From Theocolax elegans (lineage: Eukaryota > Arthropoda > Insecta > Hymenoptera > Cerocephalidae): a stretch of 64,000 nt of DNA. Below the pieces are notes generated by a model. That model did not search any database. It worked only from the letters and a program-made list of their open reading frames with translations, and had not been told where the DNA came from. Position 1 is the first letter of the stretch. Each line of letters begins with the position of its first letter. This document shows, one piece after another, positions 42,528 to 54,732 of the stretch. The position numbers and the translations under genes were made by a program. The DNA is taken from assembly GCA_026168455.1 (NCBI GenBank), contig CM047428.1:84524594-84588593 (forward strand), read 5' to 3'.

Positions 42528-42724
42528 TCCGTCTCGGCGGCCGTAGGAGCGTACGCGATATACAATCCAGGGACATCGGTATATACCCTATGCTACTTCA
42601 CTTCACTTTGGAATTGACATTTTACATAGACACGTTTTTCATGCGACACCTAGTGATACTTTCTCGAACTAAATATTTCAACTTTTGCGTCCACTTCTAT
42701 AGGCCTATACGGCCGCCGAGATGG
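42528..42724. mobile_element. ~200-bp inverted-repeat element with GC-rich tips
   Basis: GTCCGTCTCGGCGGCCGTA at the left pairs with TACGGCCGCCGAGATGGAC at the right (one mismatch). The tips are strikingly GC-rich compared with flanks and interior. AAAATAAAT-type sequence lies outside both ends. Confidence 0.7.
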
Positions 42725-42901
42725 ACTCGTAAAATAAAATAAATAATAAATAAAGGTAAAATACTTTTGAATACTCTTTATCCAGAAACTAGAAACTTAT
42801 GACTGTTTTGATTAAAACAAAAATAAAATCATACGTACAACGTACAATATACATTTTTAATAATCTATAGCCGAGTGATAATTATATAAAGCAGTAAAAC
42901 T

Positions 42902-43317
42902 GTTGAGCAGACTAGTCACTAGCTATAAGATCAACTGATCAACTGGGCAGTGTCGCTGGTTAGGCACTGGAGAAGCACTGCTTAAGAATCGATATGAATC
43001 GAAACCAACATATGATTCGTAAACATAACCTACAAAAATTCCCCCGAAATCGTTTTTCTGTTCTGGAAGTTTAAGTTAACGTATTGATAGGAACTTACAT
43101 GTAATCATCCATCTAAACATTTTTTATATATTTTTATTATTTTAAACGATATAAATCTGTAATTATATTATGTTTTTCCAATTATAAGTTTATGGCTAGT
43201 CCTTAGCTAGTGAATGCAAGATCTGACGAAAATAACACGTCGACTAGCCAAAAACTGCTCAACTCACTGCCCAGTTTCTTTTTCACTCGCTATGGACTAG
43301 CCAAAAACTGCTCAACA
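42902..43317. mobile_element. Foldback/MITE, ~415 bp
   Basis: Tips GTTGAGCAG and CTGCTCAAC; inner pairs ACTAGTCACTAGC with GCTAGTGAATG/GGACTAGCC and AACTGGGCAGTG with CACTGCCCAGTT. Partly duplicated right arm (ACTAGCCAAAAACTGCTCAAC occurs twice). Confidence 0.7.
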
Positions 43318-43319
43318 TT

Positions 43320-44396
43320 TCTACCAGGATAATCGAGTTAAAACACTCACTTAACTTTTTTTTAACAAAGTATTAGAGAATAAGTACTCGACTCAACCAT
43401 GAAACTGTTACCATATTTTTCTACGTGTCCTATTCGAGAATATAAATTCTAAGGCAAATGCATCCGTGTATATATCAACTTTACCGTCTCTGCTGTACAT
43501 AAGTACTGAGAATTTTTAATTATCAAGCGGTCGTCTCAGTATTACAAACTAGAATGCTCAACTAAGTGTATAATTATGAATTGTTATTCTAGTATAACTA
43601 TAATTATAAGAATATTAATAAACATATTCAAAATTTCTGGAACAAAGCGTTGTCGGTATAGAACACTGTAGCCTTAACTAACATTCTCGTTTGACCAGAC
43701 AAAATAGTTTGATTATTATTATACTCATTTAACAAATTATGCTGCTATACATTTTATTTTACAAAAATGATAATTCATGATATTTTATATACGATTAAAA
43801 ATTATCATTGGTATTATATAAGAATTACATGCAAATTATATATTTAATAAACTGAAATACTTTAATTACTTTAATTAAAAACAATAAATATCTTTATTTT
43901 TAAGCTTTATTTGTACATTATATACCCGATATATTTCGTATCAAATTATTTTACTATTCTCTAAACATTGTCCATGAATCTTCAGGACTGTCTCGAATGA
44001 ATTCCCAATGCGTATTTTAAAAACGTCCGAACTTAAATTTTGTAGATGTAACAACTATATATACAAAGCTCGCATCACGAGACAAATGAAAATGTAACGA
44101 ATGTAATAAATGTATAGTAACTCCCACGTACATTGTGAATTAATAGTTGAGAAATACTCATTTGTCGCAAACATTCACTTCTATCAGTTTTCTCGGCGAA
44201 ACATAAAAAATGAAGGACCACACGCGTCAACGCTTAATTTGCGTTAAATAATTGAATATCATAACAACAAACGTATACGCATAAGCGTACAATGTGAAAT
44301 GTATATATGTATATATTATTTTTAGAAAAACTGGAGGAGCTTGGGAAAAATGGGGAGGACAAAGTTTGATTAAATTAAAAGGAAGAGTAGAGTACA
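43320..44396. other. Upstream region of Dmrt99B
   Basis: No gene seen. A splice-acceptor-like TTATTTTTAG ends at 44325, so the DM exon could have a short 5' UTR part (44326-44396) joined to an upstream non-coding exon elsewhere. No TATA box near the start codon. Confidence 0.35.
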
Positions 44397-47300
44397 ATGT
44401 CGTTACCAAGAAGCGTCGGTGTCGGGGTGGACGTTGAGCATTTGTTACACCAGCAACAATCTCAACACGTCCTACCGACATTCTTTTTGCGAGCGAGCGC
44501 CGAGCGTTATCAACGCACACCCAAATGCGCAAGATGTAGGAATCATGGCGTTGTCTCAGCGCTCAAGGGCCATAAACGCTACTGCCGATGGAGGGACTGC
44601 GTATGTGCAAAGTGCACCCTCATCGCCGAGAGGCAACGAGTTATGGCGGCACAGGTAAATGTAAAGTCGTATTTATTCTTCTAGTCCAAGTCAAAACACT
44701 CGTCATACCATTTTTTCGCTATTTACGGCCTAAAGTGGTCAATGACTCTTGATAATCCTTATAAGATCTCCAGTTGTATTGGGCGATTGTTTCGTTAAGG
44801 AGATGTCACGCTCAATCTTCTTACCGGTCGACGTCAATTCGACGACAAAAATGTGGTAAATTATAAAAAAACAAGACATTCTACCTCTTCATTTCAGTAC
44901 ATTATCTATCCATCTGCTCAATTTCAAACGAAAATATCAGTGAATTCAGAAGTGGCATAGAAAGGAAAATTAGACTCTTCGTTTTATGCCGTAGATTACG
45001 GAAAAGAAGTAAAATAACCAAAAGAGGGAAAACTTATTTACTAAATCTAAATAGGTGAAATAAGTAAAATGAGTCAGCGAAAAACACAAATACAAAAACA
45101 ATTTCTTATAATTGAATTTACAATAGTTAAATTTTGCGAATATTTCAATAAATTGATACATTTACAATTAAATATTATAATTGTATACGTTAAAAATTCT
45201 TCTATAATTTATGAATTACCTTATAACCATTATTGCTGTTTTTTAAATTACCGAGATGATGGCGATAGACAAGTTGTCGCTTCGATAAGTTAGACTTGGT
45301 CAATTCACTTTGATACGGAAATTCTTGTGATGAAATATCGCCGTCCTACCTAAGTAACAACTATTTCCTTTTCTTCCGTTACTTAATAGTCCAATTCCCT
45401 TCCAATGCCATTTTTTAATACATTGATGTATTGATGTAGGAAATTGTGCGCAGTGATAGATAATACATAAATACAGATCAATGATGTCTTATATTTGTCC
45501 ATAATGTACCATATTTATTTAAATTTAAACAAATATTTTCATCTCTATTGACTTGGTCGATAAAAATTTTACTGTAAGATCCCGTTAAAGAGAAAAGTGT
45601 GTTTGTAAAGGTAATATTTTTTTTGGTTGGAAATTTTTCGTTAGGTTGCTCTGAGGAGGCAGCAAGCGCAAGAAGAGAGCGAGGCGCGTGAAATTGGTTT
45701 ACAATTACAGTATAGCAGCGCGTGCTCTACAGAACAAATTCATACAGGCTCAACCGCACCGGAAGGTACGTTTATCGAATGTTCAAATTACATTTGTTGG
45801 GCACATCATTTTATTCTGTGAAAAGTATTATAGTTGTACCTCACTTATATTTTCTATAGAGTGCAGCTCACGGAGAGAAATTTCTTTTAAAAATTGCCGT
45901 ATATCAGCATGATAACTGTCGGACATGTACATTTTATATTCAAGAAATGTTGACCTAAAATGTTTATGATGCACTTGCTATCATACTATATAACCCTGTT
46001 TTTTCGGACTTTTTCGGACTTTTGGAAAAATACTTTATCCCTTATGATATTCTTGTTTGACTGTAAAAAAAAGTTAATGAAGATTTCCACGTGCGATTTT
46101 ACCGTTAATTCCACAAGTTAATTTATATCAACTTTTATATATAGCCCAAAAAGACTGTACTATAATAATAAAGTATTTTTCCAAAAGTCGAAAAAAACCA
46201 CACGTAGCTCCACCTTGACTTTTTTGAACGGGAGTACTACGGTAACTTTGTAGTTGCTGATCAAGTGGTCCAGGTTTAGCGGACTCCTACGATAATTTTT
46301 TATAACAAAATTCTCTCTTTATACATTTTAAAGTATAGTGTACTTGTATCCCACGTGTCTTAACTATATTATATCACAAAGTAATTTTCCATAATTACAA
46401 TATCACGAGTGTAAAAATAGAGAATAAAACATTTTTGCTTTTACGGGTACGTAGCACGGTGACTGAATAGTCAAGGCATGTGCAGACACTAGTAATCCTT
46501 TTTTTTGTGTACATATTTTTTTCAATTCAATTATTTTAATACAAAGCTAATAAAGGATGGAGGTACGGGGTGTGTTTGCGAAAAAAATGCTTGAAGGCAG
46601 AGGTCGGGAATCGAACACGGGACTTTTTAAAGTTACAGGCCGCCACGCTCTCTCGATTATCGCAATACATTTTTAATAAAATAATTTTTTTTCAATTTTC
46701 TTTAATTAGTTCCGTCGCAATCAAATTTGAAAGTATTTTAACAAAATCAACATTTGTTTGAACTCTACGATGTCTCAGTTACTTAGTGTACGATTCTTTA
46801 GTTTCTGCTCCCTAAATTCGTTGAAGTGTATGAAATCATTGAAAGTTTCCACTGCGTGTTTTGAGGGAAAATTTTATTCAAATTGTGTTATGTTATACTC
46901 GGATTAAATTATATTTTAATAAGATGTTCATTATTTAAATGTAATGTTTCACTTGATTGTAATTCTAATTCTGTATTGATTTAACGAGTGCTTCCTTAAC
47001 CTCTGCCCTTGATTATCTTCGAGATGGGAATATAAAAAGTGAGGATAAGTAATATTAAAAAATTACTCAAGTAATAATAGAAACGTCAGATATTACAACT
47101 TGAAAAATCACTAATTGTTGAAAGTCTGTCACACTGAAAAATTTATTTTCATTACAATTAATGTCAGTTCCTTTAAGAAATTAACAATTTTGGTAAAATT
47201 CTTTGAGGCGACATTTCGCTGAATCTCCTTAATTTTCATCAGGCTGCATAGTTCCATTAATTAATGAATAATATGATATAATCAATAATCCATTGGAACG

Positions 47301-50300
47301 TTGCCAGCTTAAAATTAAAAAATTATATTTACAAAGTTTGTAACGTAACTGTAGTGATATTTAATTGAAATGTTGATATTCCTAAATGAATGTAGAGCCA
47401 GCACCGAAAATCCACGAAAATGTTAAAACGTATTGTTCGGAAACCGACGGTTCGGATTCACACGTCGAGCAAAGAAAAATCCAACACCTTCGGGAGAATT
47501 ACGACAAGTGTATGGTGTCACTGCATTCACGATCACCGTCAAGATCGTCGTCGTGTTCAAGATCGAGCTCGCGATCCAACTCGAAATTGTCGAAAACCGA
47601 GCAGAGTAAAGGTAGCAACTTCGTGAACAACGCCCAAAACGAAGTGACGAAGAAGAAGAAAATAACGTTGAAGCACAACGAGGTGTGCAACGGCGATTAC
47701 GACTCCCCGAGTCCATCTTACACACCGCCACTGGCAACGTTGACCAACAATTTCCAAGACGAGCCGGCAGTACCCGAGAATCTGAGTATTCGGAAATCGC
47801 CAAAGGTGTCGTCCGAGTACGATATACAATCGTGCTTCCAATCGTTCAACACTGGATTCACGAAACAAGATTGTCTTCCTACTAATTTTATGGTAATAAG
47901 TTTAAATAAGCTAAATTTACCTTATATATATACCTACTAATTGGAGAAAAAAAAGAAGAGTATTGCGTGAGTTAATTATATCTTGGGAATATATTCTGTT
48001 ACAGCCATCGACATCGATAAATCAGTATTCGCCGTACGCAGCGTTTTACGGTATATCGTCAAATTCTTATTACTGTTCACCGGCGGTCTATCACAATTCG
48101 GCTCATTCGACTTTTCACGATTTGCACGCCGGTCAAATTCAACATCCGGATATAGGCTCTCCGTGCACCATGCAAAATCATAATCAGCATTATCATCGAT
48201 CGCCGGTCGATATACTATTACGAGTGTTCCCAAAAAAACGACGCGGAGAAATCGAATCTCTGCTTCATCGGTGTAGAGGTAATATCAATATTGACTTGAA
48301 TAACATTTTATCCTAATATAAATTTCACCGTATTTTTGGTCAAAAATGTTTCATTACAAATTTAATAGATTACAGAGAAGTCTTTACTCGGATATATTTA
48401 CATGGAGAAAAAAGTTAAATAAATATTACCAAAATGCTTTGGATAAAATGTTGACGTACATTTCTTTCTAGAATTATTCTCCACAATTTTATTGAAAATT
48501 TGAGGATCGCTTGACAATTTTATTCGTAATTATCCAAAGCATTTAGATACTTTTTAGAACAAATTTTTTTTTTCTGTGTAGATTCCATTATATACGTACG
48601 CTATGTGTAGTTTAAGTATTTGGTATGAGTTTGGTATAATCCGAAATTTCCATTTAGTTTTGACAAATCTTAAATAATTATGATAAGAGTTGTTGTTGTT
48701 TAAGCGTGGTAGAAACGAATTCAATTGAGTAGCATCTCGTCAGTTTGAATAAATGTAGATCATATTGAAGAAATCATTAAGAGCTCATGCAATCCAACCA
48801 CTAAATCATCGAATAATATATAACGATAAAGTTATACGACTTTATATTATTACGAAATAATGAATTTTTAACGTCTAATGTAATGTTAAACACGTAAACC
48901 TAATTAATTAAGAAGATTTCAAACTCATTTTTTACCCTCTCTACCTTAACGACTTAAAAATACAGTGTTGGATTGACACATCATCAAACCACATTGATTT
49001 AAGTAATTTTAAAAGTTGACTGCCCTTTTTTTCGAAAATTACTTAACTATTTGCATCCTAAAGTTTAGGTAAAAATATTCGATTATTTTCAAAAAGTACA
49101 TTGCCAAAAATTTTAAGTTATTTTTAACATAACCACTTGTATTGTACATTATTGGTAAAGGGATGGTTCTCAAAACCTAATTCATATTTCTATACTGAGG
49201 GGCATTGAACTCGTAGAATCCCATAAATTTAATCATCTCCAGTGTTATGCAATTTTTCAAGTCGGTAAGGTAGGGCGGGTAAAAGTTGGGGTTGGAACCC
49301 CCTTTAATTATTCTAGAGTCATCAACGATAGATTTCAGCTGTTTCCGTATAGTTCGAACTTTTGATAACGGCGTACATTCAAAGTTAAAAGGTAAATAAT
49401 CTCGCAATTACTTATTTTCATTGCGTTTAAGGGTGTGCAGCCTCATCGAGTATTGGAATATTGCTATCGACTGAGCGAAAAATGTTAATTATTAGATTTA
49501 TTCAACTAAATTTGTTTTACATATATGTACATATTTCAACGGCATCCTTGCAAAAGTGCAATATTATTGAGGGATCGTAACATAGACTTGGCAAATGATG
49601 TAAGTTACTCTTATAGTACAATTGACTACATACCAATGACATTGTCACTTTTACATTAGAACATATTTTTCTCTTTGACTATACGTTTGAATTTGAAGAA
49701 AAATGATTATTTTTTGTAAGTAAAGTTAATAATTAAGTTTTTTGGCTGAGACGTTAACAATATGAAGTATACATATATGCGACCCGGTTAAAGAAAGTAT
49801 TGGAACAATGATGAACGTACATGGAAACAAACACAATTTCCTCGTCGATGGAAATAAATTCCTGCATTCGGCAACAAAAGACACGTGAGTACGTAAGCAG
49901 TACACAAAAGATTAACAATCTGCATTGTTGGAGTAGACATACGCGCGTATACATATACGAGGTAGACTCCACGTATATATATATAAATGATGAATAATTG
50001 AAATAAAATAAAATGTCCGCACAATAGTTTTGAATGCGTATAATCGTTTGTCGAGATCAATTATAACTTGACCATCAATTGAAACTCACGGTATTTAACC
50101 GTAGTTTAATAAGATTTTTCGTCACGAAAAAATTTGTATGGACACGCGGGAGGAGGACGCGTACGCGTGCCGAAAGAAAGAAAGGGCGAATCCCTGCACA
50201 AAAGGAGCAGCGGCTTATCCGTCTATTAAGTACTGCCCGAGTCTTAACCGAGGGGAAACTTAAATAAGGGTCGCTTTCGTCTGTGCGCGCGTATACAATC

Positions 50301-53300
50301 GTGTATACATATACATATACATATACACATACATATACATCTACACGCGCATAGTAAAGACGGGATTCCCCAGTTTACAGTCGCTCGCTCGTTTTTGCTG
50401 GTGTACACTGCACGAGCACCTTAGACGTTTATACACATAGGTAAGAGCGGCTCTCGACACTTTTCCCGGGCACAAGTACGTATTTACGCGGGATTACGAA
50501 CACATTGTAACACGTATATTTAGAGAAACTTGAAATTGATTATTCAAAAACAGAGAAATTATGACTTTTTTATGTACAACGGTTCAGCCGCGCATTCAAC
50601 ATGTACATTCATTTCCGATGATTTGTTTAACAGAGTATACAGTGGTAACTGTTTAAAGAACCTTGGAAATTCTCGTGTCTATACATTTTCTCTCCCCCAT
50701 ATATGCGACTACCCTAATACTACCTGCCTTACATGCGTATATGTATCTATAGCCTCTTCAGGTTATTCTGATTGTGTGTTTACAAGTGTCTATTCATCGG
50801 ACCCGACGCAAGTGCTCGATTATATATCCGTACGTGCATGTTCGAAACTTCCATCGATTATTCTTCCTTTCTAATTATTTCGTCTCTTACGAATTTTATT
50901 TTTTAACTTGCCAATTATAAATTTTCTTTCACGATTCTACGACCCACGTGCCTTTTCTTTATATATACTCGCATGTAAATTTATCGATCGCAACAAACGA
51001 AAACTTTATGTTTAATATTTAAGTTTCTTATTATTCTTCGTTACAAAAATTCATTTTAAAGATTCAGTAAGTTAACGAGTAATAATATATTAATCGAACC
51101 TACGCAATGTATCTTATTTTTAAAGGAAGAAGATTTATCTACTATAAATATAGTTACTTATACGCTAATCAAGGAACTAAAATAAGATAAAAGTTACTGT
51201 TATAAAGGAATAATCGTATTTTACTCACGAAGTATATAGAACATTTTTCACTCATAATCATCTTGAAAAAGGTCACTTTATTTCACAGCAACGACAATAT
51301 AAGCTTCTTTCTTTGGGGTGTCCAAAAAGTAACGAGACACCTAAACAATGTCCCAACGTGTATTTTAACCTGAGAAAATTCTCATAGTGTTTTCTTACTT
51401 TTTGGACACCCTGTATATTTTGGACTACATGTGCTTAAAACATTTCAATTTTTAAATAAAAATATATTAGTTGCACGGAGAAAAAAATTGAAGTCAAAAT
51501 TACAATGCTGTCTAGTAATTCGGAGACAGACTGACGCAATCCAAAAATTTACTATAATGTATAATAAAATTTACTAGAAAGTTATTAATTTTTACTATAC
51601 AATTCTGATAATATTTACTACAAGTTCAGTAAAATTTATTATACACTATGGTAAATTTTTGGATTGTGTCAGTCTGTCTCCGCATTACTAGACAACATTG
51701 TAATTTTTACTATAACTTTTTTCTCAGTGTGGAATTAAAAAGTGCAGAGTTCTGAGAGTGAAAATTGACTACCGGGGGATATACAGTGCTTTTTATACTC
51801 CCGAGGGAATAGAATACACTTTTACTCTCCCGTTCAAAGTTAAGAATATAGTCTTTTTGAGTGGTTTGCATGAAAATGATTTTTATTATCTGCCTAATAA
51901 CCTTGTAAAATACATTAAACTAAATAAATAGTAGTTTAACTTAAATATCTCGATACCTGATCACTATTTTGTTTTATATAATTATTACAGCAATTATTAA
52001 TACAATTACAGCTAATTCATAAATTATATCCTAGATTGAATATCTTATACAGTAATGAACATACAATCTATAGAAACGGATAGCTTTCTCCAGTCATTGT
52101 TCTTATACGTGAAAACTAATATCCTCCTAATACGTGAAATTACATGATTAAGGGGATATCATATTCAATTAAAAATTCAAATTTCGCACACATAAACAGT
52201 AGACGAAAAAGTTACTATTAAAAATATAATTATTAAAAATATAATTTTTCTCATCCAGGCAAAAGTTTTTAAATTAATATAGAAATTTTGTCGGTCTTGC
52301 TGAGCTAACGTCTAACGACTCTAAGAACTCCAAGTTGCACGTACGAAAAGGCACGACAATTCGCCGTGTATCAATCCCGAGGACAACATTATGAAGGCCA
52401 CAAGCCGCCAGACATAAACCCGAAGGAGAAAGAAGAAGCAAATAAAATACTGAGTTATAAAATTGAAAATATTTTTATATAAAAAAGAAAGAAATTTTAA
52501 GTCTATGGGTTTCGTCTTGGGACCGTCCGCCAGAACTCAACAATGGGGCGCAGACAGTCCTATATTAATCTATATTAATTTGAAAAAGCAACTAATTTAC
52601 TTATAACAATTAATAAAAATAAATGTACGCAAAACAAGGAGTTAGTTGCCCTTCGTTATGTAATTATTTGTCATTTACAAAGCTTCAAATTATTAGAATT
52701 ATATGTTATATAACTTATAACGACATATTGTTACAATAACTTAAAATTTTGTAAAACGATAGATAACTACATAACGAAGGGAAACCAACTTCTGGTTTTG
52801 CGTAAATTTGTTTTTATTAATTGTTATAAGTAAATTAGATGTTTTTTCGTCTAATATTTTGTGGCGCGTAATTTGAATTTTTAATTGAATATGATACCTC
52901 CTTAATATCTACTAAAAATAGTTATTTTAAAAGGTATAATTTAATATTAAGAATAATAGTTATTTATGCACTTTTAGGAAATAAAATAGGCATTTACTCC
53001 TGGGATGAAAGTAATTCATCTAAGAGAATAATCACCTTTTACTCCCGAAGTGCATACAAAATTCAAAAACACCCTAATCATTTGAAAAGTCACTTTTTGC
53101 AATAATTTTTTTCAGAATTGTAAAATTTTTGTATATATTTGTTATAATATAATAAATTTAATTTTGTATTTGTATAAAAGGCTAAACTCAGTGTTCAAAA
53201 CAAAAAAGTAAGTCTACGATAATTAAAATTAGTCTACGATGAATAAATTGTGTCTACTATGATTAAAATGGGTCTACCGGGAGTAAAGTGAGTCTACCGG

Positions 53301-54732
53301 AGAATTTAATGATCGAAAGAATAAAATGCAATTTTACTTAACTTGTAGAGATTAAATAAGTAGACTTCTTAGATGATCAGGGTGAAAAAAACGCTGAAGA
53401 GATGTTCTTCAACGCGTCAGCGCCCTCTAGTCTAAAAAAATGCTAATTTACTAGAATTAGATCTGAGAAAACTAAATTGTTCCACGTGTAAAAGGATAAA
53501 AGGAATTATATAAACATGTTTCTGGATAAATAATATTAAAACTTGAAGGTGTGTTTTGTAGAGAAAATCTGACTTGGCTGTGGCGAATAGCAGACGGCTG
53601 TCCACTGCGGTATCAATTTTTCTCTACAAAATACGCTTTCAATTTTCCATAATGCTAACGAAAGTAATTGTTAGAGAAATTTTTCTACAATTTTATAAGT
53701 TAGAATACTTAATTTACTTTAATTCGACTGTCTTAAATTATTTAAATGTTACAAAGAAAATTTTTCGCAGACTAGATGGCGTTGCCGCGCAGCGGATCAC
53801 TTCTAAGAGTGCCTTGCACAACACTAGCGCCTCGTAAACGGACAATAATTTCTTTTCAGATTATTTATCTGAGTTGAATCAAAGGAAACGTATATAGTTT
53901 TCCACGTGTTTAATGGTATAAAGAATAATCCTAAAATGTTTGTTGATAGAAATATGAATAATTGAAGATATAATTTGAGAAAAACTAAACTGGTTTTGTC
54001 GAAAAGCAGACGACTGTACATCGCAGTATCAAGTGTTTCTCTTACAAAATATATTTTAAAGTTATGTATGACTATATACCGTAACCTAATAACCTAGTGA
54101 ATAATGAATTCATTGTAAACGTGGGAAATCCTAGTTCATCCTTCGACCTAACTCTGGTAAATAACCTAAAAATATTCTTGTAGGGGGCGCTGTCACCGGG
54201 AACCGCAGTTCTAATGTAAGTAATAATCGCCAGTCAACACACTTAATGTATACCGTTGACAACATCGACTCTGCTATATTAAAATTGATATTAGATTAAC
54301 CAAGCTCATACCAAAAGAAATAACGTTGCGCGAAAAATAAAAAGTAAGAGGGGATGTAAAAAAGAAAAAGTATAAAACGTTGAAACTTCAGGTGATATAA
54401 TCTCAACGATGGAGATACTGATATGCGAAGACAATCACCAGTCGGACTTCGAATACACATCGTGGTCGAGAACGACGACCCCGGTGTCGATGACATCGGA
54501 CATGTCGATACCGGACAATGCCCAGTACGGGTCGAAAGCGAGCAACGTTTACTGCGGCCAGCCAGCCTCGTTGACCCGGCATCGTTTTTTGGCAGCCCCG
54601 TACAGCGGAACCGGCTACCTACCCACCGTCATAAGACCGCAAAATCATGTAACTAGTATCAATTCCATTAAAGATGTTAATCCCGAAGCTAGCGTAGACA
54701 ATCTAAGTGATAAATCTAGCAATTCCGATTAA
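44397..54732 (+). CDS. Dmrt99B: Doublesex/Mab-3-related transcription factor, Dmrt99B (DMRTA) type, five exons
   Basis: Exons: 44397-44654, 45645-45765, 47396-47892, 48005-48278, 54392-54732; phases fit and give 496 residues plus TAA. DMRT proteins bind DNA through the DM domain, here residues about 40-86: Cys44, Cys47, His59, Cys63 and His50, Cys68, Cys70, Cys73 form the two intertwined zinc sites. The sequence [18 protein letters not shown] followed by [14 protein letters not shown] is diagnostic of the DMRTA/Dmrt99B class rather than Doublesex or Dmrt93B. A Ser/Arg-rich stretch lies at about 168-190. The DMA domain starts near residue 357 ([11 protein letters not shown]) and is completed across the 6.1-kb last intron (CRG joined to DIISTMEIL). 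The start is supported by an in-frame TAG at 44388-44390. Known relatives act in neural and reproductive development; that role is inferred here. Confidence 0.93.
46000..46199. mobile_element. ~200-bp MITE in Dmrt99B intron 2
   Basis: GGACTTTTGGAAAAATACTT and its complement AAGTATTTTTCCAAAAGTC pair at 46016-46035 and 46171-46189, with TTTTTTCGG-type tips outside. Confidence 0.7.
46598..46665 (-). repeat. tRNA-derived sequence in Dmrt99B intron 2
   Basis: On the minus strand a perfect-looking B-box GTTCGATTCCCGACC follows an anticodon-arm-like ACTTTAAAAAGTCCC. The plus-strand translation gives [12 protein letters not shown], a peptide often seen where tRNA-like SINEs are read in reverse. I cannot close an acceptor stem, so this is more likely a SINE/tRNA pseudogene than a tRNA gene. 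Confidence 0.5.
48401..48579. mobile_element. ~180-bp MITE in Dmrt99B intron 4
   Basis: Tips CATGGAGAAAAAAGTT and AATTTTTTTTTTCTGTG; inner pair AAAATGCTTTGGATAA with TTATCCAAAGCATTT. Same tip type as the 38.9-kb element. Confidence 0.75.
48600..51310. other. Dmrt99B intron 4, first part
   Basis: No extra exon that I can support. 50130-50480 is GC-richer, with an (ACATAT)n tract at 50307-50340; a promoter or alternative exon there is possible but unproven. Frames of 60-114 codons are without motifs. Confidence 0.45.
51315..51413. mobile_element. ~100-bp mariner-type MITE
   Basis: GGGTGTCCAAAAAGTAA at the left and TTACTTTTTGGACACCC at the right; the right end continues CTG then TATA, consistent with a CAGGGTGTCC terminus and TA target as in Tc1/mariner elements. 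Confidence 0.75.
51474..51731. mobile_element. ~255-bp MITE in Dmrt99B intron 4
   Basis: Ends CACGGAGAAAAAAA and TTTTTTCTCAGTGTG. Long inverted arms include GAGACAGACTGACGCAATCC and GGATTGTGTCAGTCTGTCTC. Same tip family as 38878-41096. Confidence 0.85.
52148..52905. mobile_element. TTAA-flanked element with nested repeat D
   Basis: Left TTAAGGGGATATCATATTC, right GAATATGATACCTCCTTAA: clean TTAA on both sides and about 35-bp inverted ends continuing through TTAAAAATTCAAATT. A second inverted pair (about 52595-52650 and 52770-52850, around TAACAATTAATAAAAA) lies inside. The block 52230-52560 is a copy of repeat D. Confidence 0.85.
52230..52540 (+). repeat. Dispersed repeat D, copy 2 (right end missing)
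   Basis: Matches 13253-13545 at high identity, from ATATAATTTTTCTC through TTTCGTCTTGGGA. After that the 13.5-kb copy has the inverted 66-bp end while this one turns into unrelated GACCGTCCGCCAGAACTC sequence, so this copy lacks its right terminus. Confidence 0.85.
53420..53433 (-). promoter_or_regulatory. CTCF-like motif
   Basis: Minus strand AGACTAGAGGGCGC fits the CTCF core consensus CCASYAGRGGGCRS at 12 of 14 positions. Motif match only. Confidence 0.35.
53446..54060 (+). repeat. Diverged direct repeat before the last Dmrt99B exon
   Basis: Two ~190-bp segments (about 53450-53640 and 53865-54060) share the same order of blocks: TTCCACGTGT, GAGAAAAnCT, AGCAGACGnCTGT, CnCGGTATCAA/CGCAGTATCAA, TCTACAAAATA/CTTACAAAATA. 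Identity is moderate. Confidence 0.6.
53769..53782 (+). promoter_or_regulatory. Weaker CTCF-like motif
   Basis: AGACTAGATGGCGT matches the same consensus at 10 of 14 positions and shares AGACTAGA with the site at 53420. Confidence 0.25.
54177..54190 (+). promoter_or_regulatory. CTCF-like motif
   Basis: CTTGTAGGGGGCGC fits CCASYAGRGGGCRS at 12 of 14 positions. It lies about 200 bp before the last Dmrt99B exon. Confidence 0.35.

Noticed and set aside
47423..47868. Minus-strand frames of 63-126 codons in the Dmrt99B region
   Set aside because: They are shadows of exon 3 of Dmrt99B, which is less AT-rich and therefore open on several frames.
44397..54732. Identification of the DMRT gene as doublesex or Dmrt93B
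   Set aside because: The DM domain reads [18 protein letters not shown] followed by [11 protein letters not shown] and a DMA domain is present; Doublesex has no DMA domain and Dmrt93B has a different DM sequence.
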